This document shows, piece by piece, positions 62,134-64,000 of a stretch of DNA of 64,000 bases. Both the position numbers and the translations under genes were made by a program. Position 1 is the first letter of the stretch. Each line of letters opens with the position of its first letter. The notes beneath the pieces are model-generated. The model made no database searches. It saw only the letters and a program-made list of their open reading frames with translations, and was not told the DNA's origin. This DNA is from Sphingomonas glacialis (lineage in GTDB: Bacteria; Pseudomonadota; Alphaproteobacteria; Sphingomonadales; Sphingomonadaceae): contig NZ_RCZC01000004.1 of assembly GCF_006439055.1 (NCBI RefSeq), positions 106,648-170,647 on the forward strand, read 5' to 3'.

Positions 62134-62569
62134 GAGTTTCGCCTAGCGCGTGAACTCCGCGGGCGGCATCCCGCCCGCCTCCCGAAACTAACGGCCCCCA
62201 ACCGGTTGTGACGTTCCAGCCTTTACTGCTGCTGCCTTGCTGCTCATCCCGGCAGCAACATACTCCCAGAACATTGCATTCTCATGCCGATTGGCAACCG
62301 GGGGACTCCCCGGCGACCGCAGTTGTGATCGTGTGCACCGGTTCGATCGTCGCTTTCTGATACCCATCGCTCGCCTCCATTTTCGAAGCGTTGCGACAAA
62401 CGGTTGAATTCGCCCAATATACCAGCGAGCAGTTCCAGCGACTGATGGCCGATAATAGCGTCACCTGCTCGATGAGCCGGTCAAGTTGGCTGACGGGTTG
62501 GATGCTATCGATCTAATGAACTGAGGTGGGGTTTCATTGGTCGGAAGGGACGAGGCCTGGAAGCCCGCT
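62134..62569. other. intergenic between IS remnant and efflux promoter, with a hairpin
   Basis: The inverted repeat at 62159-62178 (GCGGGCGG / CCGCCCGC, 4-nt loop) is the only structure seen. It may be the end of the old insertion or a terminator. No gene. Confidence 0.4.
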
Positions 62570-62588
62570 ACACGCACGTATAATTGTA
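62570..62588 (+). promoter_or_regulatory. ATAC-N4-GTATAAT promoter/operator element 14
   Basis: Reads ACAC GCAC GTATAAT TGTA. The -10 is perfect and one half-site base deviates. The efflux operon begins 86 nt downstream. Confidence 0.65.
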
Positions 62589-62670
62589 GATAGCCCCTCG
62601 GCGGCCGATCCTCTTGTAACCGGACAACCAGCAATGGCTCCGATCCGATTACATGACCGGGGAAGCCAGA

Positions 62671-63858
62671 ATGCCAAAATTTCTGAAGGAACGGGCTCGT
62701 GCTCCATGGCTGATGAACAGCCTTCAGCGCTATTCGGGCGTGACCTCCCTGATCGCGTGGCCGGCGCTTTTGTCGGGATGCGGTGCCGCGGCGCCGCCCC
62801 CGCCGCCGCCACCGCCCGCGGTGACGGCGACGACCGTGATCATGCGGCCACTTCGACAGTGGGATGACTTCACCGGCCGCCTCGAGGCGGTCGACAGCGT
62901 CGAGATCCGACCCCGCGTCAGCGGCTTCGTGGACGCCATCTCGTTCAGCGAGGGCGCTCGGGTCGGCAGGGGGCAGCTGCTGTTCCAGATCGATCCGCGA
63001 CCGTACCGCGACGAGGTCGAACGGCTGGCGGCCGAGCTTCGGCGTGCCGAGGCAAAGCAGGTGCTCGCGAAGTCTGACGCCGCCCGCGGCAAGCGGCTGA
63101 TCGATCAGAACGCCGTCTCCCAGGGCGAGTTCGAGCGGCTCGGTGCGGAGGCCGCGTCGGCTAGTGCTGACGTAGGCGCCGCTCGCGCTGCGCTCAACAC
63201 CGCCCGCCTCAACCTGTCGTTCACACGGGTGGTCTCGCCCGTAGCCGGAAGGGTGTCGAAGGCGATCATCACCCGGGGCAATCTGGTCACCGCGTCCAGC
63301 CTTCTGACGACGGTCGTGTCGGACTCCCCGATCTACGCATCGTTCAACGCCGACGAGCAGGCATACCTGAAGTACGCGGGCGACCAGCGCGGGAAGGGCG
63401 GGCCGGTCTTCGTCGGGTTGATCAACGAGCAGGGCTTTCCCCACCGCGGGCGTCTCCACTTCCTCGACAACGTCGTGGATTCCGGCAGTGGCACCATTCA
63501 GGGCCGCGCCATCCTGGACAATCCCGACGGCAAGCTGACCCCGGGGCTCTTCAGCCGGATCCGTCTGGTGTCGAGTGGTACGAAAACCATCGCGCTCGTC
63601 CCCGAGCAGTCGCTCGGCACCGACCTCGGGAAGCGCTTCGTGATGATCCTCGACCGCAGCAATCACGTCCGTACCCGACCGGTTGAGCTTGGCGCGGCAC
63701 TCGGCGAGTTCCGGATCGTGACCTCCGGGCTGGTGCAGGGGGAGCAGGTCGTCGTCGACGGGTTGCAGAAGGTGAAGTCCGGCGACGCGGTGAAGGCGGT
63801 CCGCAAGGACGTGCCGATCCCGCAGTCGCTGATGGATCAGCTGGCGCCGGTAGGATGA
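62671..63858 (+). CDS. RND efflux periplasmic adaptor (MexA/AcrA family)
   Basis: The 395-residue lipoprotein has LLSGCGAAAPPPPPP, with Cys as the lipidation site after a basic N-terminus. Then comes barrel-sandwich/lipoyl DDFTGRLEAVDSVEIRPRVS with GRGQLLFQIDPRPY; an alpha-hairpin (VERLAAELRRAEAKQVLAKS to SASADVGAARAALNTARLNL); the second lipoyl half TRVVSPVAGRVSKAIITRGN; and a beta-barrel/MPD end (KLTPGLFSRIRL, VVVDGLQKVKSGD). It bridges an inner-membrane RND pump and an outer-membrane channel. ATG with GGGGAAG 6 nt upstream; upstream and downstream ATGs are alternatives. Overlaps the pump gene start (ATGA). Confidence 0.92.
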   Translation: MPKFLKERARAPWLMNSLQRYSGVTSLIAWPALLSGCGAAAPPPPPPPPAVTATTVIMRPLRQWDDFTGRLEAVDSVEIRPRVSGFVDAISFSEGARVGRGQLLFQIDPRPYRDEVERLAAELRRAEAKQVLAKSDAARGKRLIDQNAVSQGEFERLGAEAASASADVGAARAALNTARLNLSFTRVVSPVAGRVSKAIITRGNLVTASSLLTTVVSDSPIYASFNADEQAYLKYAGDQRGKGGPVFVGLINEQGFPHRGRLHFLDNVVDSGSGTIQGRAILDNPDGKLTPGLFSRIRLVSSGTKTIALVPEQSLGTDLGKRFVMILDRSNHVRTRPVELGAALGEFRIVTSGLVQGEQVVVDGLQKVKSGDAVKAVRKDVPIPQSLMDQLAPVG

Positions 63859-64000
63859 CCGTTCCTCCCGCAACCCCCGCCACTCCCGCCGCACCCCCCT
63901 CGGGAGCCCCTCGCATGAGCATATCGGACTTCTTCGTCGGCCGCCCGCGCTTCGCCATCGTGCTATCGCTGGTCATCCTTCTCGCCGGTCTTGTGGCGTT
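63855..64000 (+). CDS. RND efflux pump permease, N-terminus, runs off the right edge
   Basis: This is the first 48 residues of a pump. A proline/alanine-rich leader (TVPPATPATPAAPPSG) is followed by MSISDFFVGRPRFAIVLSLV, the typical cytosolic start plus TM1 of AcrB/MexB-type HAE1 transporters (FFxxRPxFA). Start at the ATGA overlap with the adaptor gene; an internal ATG 20 codons later (MSISDFF) has its own GGGAG and may be the real start. The rest lies outside the window. Confidence 0.85.
   Translation, partial: MTVPPATPATPAAPPSGAPRMSISDFFVGRPRFAIVLSLVILLAGLVA

Noticed and set aside
1..64000. CRISPR arrays, tRNA or rRNA genes, prophage modules
   Set aside because: No regularly spaced repeats, no tRNA-like cloverleaf or rRNA sequence, and no phage structural or integrase genes were recognised.
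1..64000. EcfG-type general stress promoters (GGAAC-N16/17-CGTT)
   Set aside because: Looked for upstream of the stress-protein cluster and elsewhere; no match with correct spacing was found.

Overview
The window is GC-rich, gene-dense alphaproteobacterial DNA. Family content points to a sphingomonad: FecI/FecR/TonB-receptor signalling, FixL/FixJ-type pairs, DUF6438 lipoproteins, sphingomonad-type small exported proteins and an alpha-ketoglutarate semialdehyde dehydrogenase. No rRNA, tRNA, CRISPR array or replication origin was seen, so chromosome and megaplasmid cannot be told apart. It reads as an accessory region for environmental sensing, redox and detoxification. It carries several broken genes: a DnaQ-like exonuclease, an iron permease, a TonB receptor, a D-threonine aldolase-like gene and an IS30 transposase.

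Layout. 1-5.5 kb: the start of a membrane cytochrome c leaving the left edge, an exonuclease pseudogene, a small exported protein, an exported alpha/beta hydrolase, an orphan RelA/SpoT-type synthetase, a lone receiver and a 33-residue microprotein. 5.5-10.7 kb: a FixL/FixJ-like pair, a semialdehyde dehydrogenase and a methyltransferase. 10.8-14.3 kb: a general-stress cluster (frameshifted iron permease, YsnF/YflT-like, GlsB/YeaQ-like, small exported protein) beside a PAS-LuxR regulator. 14.7-23.7 kb: exported proteins, esterase, hydrolases, RidA behind a broken aldolase, DHA2 transporter, DUF1304. 24.4-35.1 kb: an exported metallo-beta-lactamase-fold protein lacking metal ligands, a GH130 phosphorylase, then a redox cluster (MBL hydrolase, GST, YCII-like, SDR, two NmrA reductases, LysR, carbonic anhydrase). 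35.2-46.9 kb: AraC / NarL / giant propeller kinase module, frameshifted FecA-type receptor, ECF sigma, FecR, MarR. 47.3-53.1 kb: transketolase - G6PDH - flavoprotein disulfide reductase, an NADPH-centred set. 53.6-61.5 kb: small proteins, a soluble kinase and a second AraC / NarL / propeller kinase module. 61.7-64 kb: IS30 remnant and an RND efflux operon leaving the right edge.

The main unexplained structure is a recurrent 19-bp promoter element, ATAC-N4-GTATAAT usually followed by TGCC or GGC. It occurs at 14 places, always upstream of and pointing at a gene, 60-200 nt before its start. Near-perfect TATAAT boxes are rare in such GC-rich DNA, no -35 box was evident at the sites inspected, and the dyad ATAC/GTAT overlaps the -10. 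This looks like one dispersed regulon under a dyad-binding regulator. Its members are exported proteins, hydrolases, reductases, carbonic anhydrase, YCII-like and efflux genes. The second is a family of three small proteins sharing W-I-A-x-[LI]-H-[LV]-[SA]-A-x-x-R-W-L. They sit beside the propeller kinase, the FecR gene and the second NarL regulator, suggesting an undescribed accessory of these sensory modules.

All functional statements come from reading the translations and recalling family features; no database search was run.
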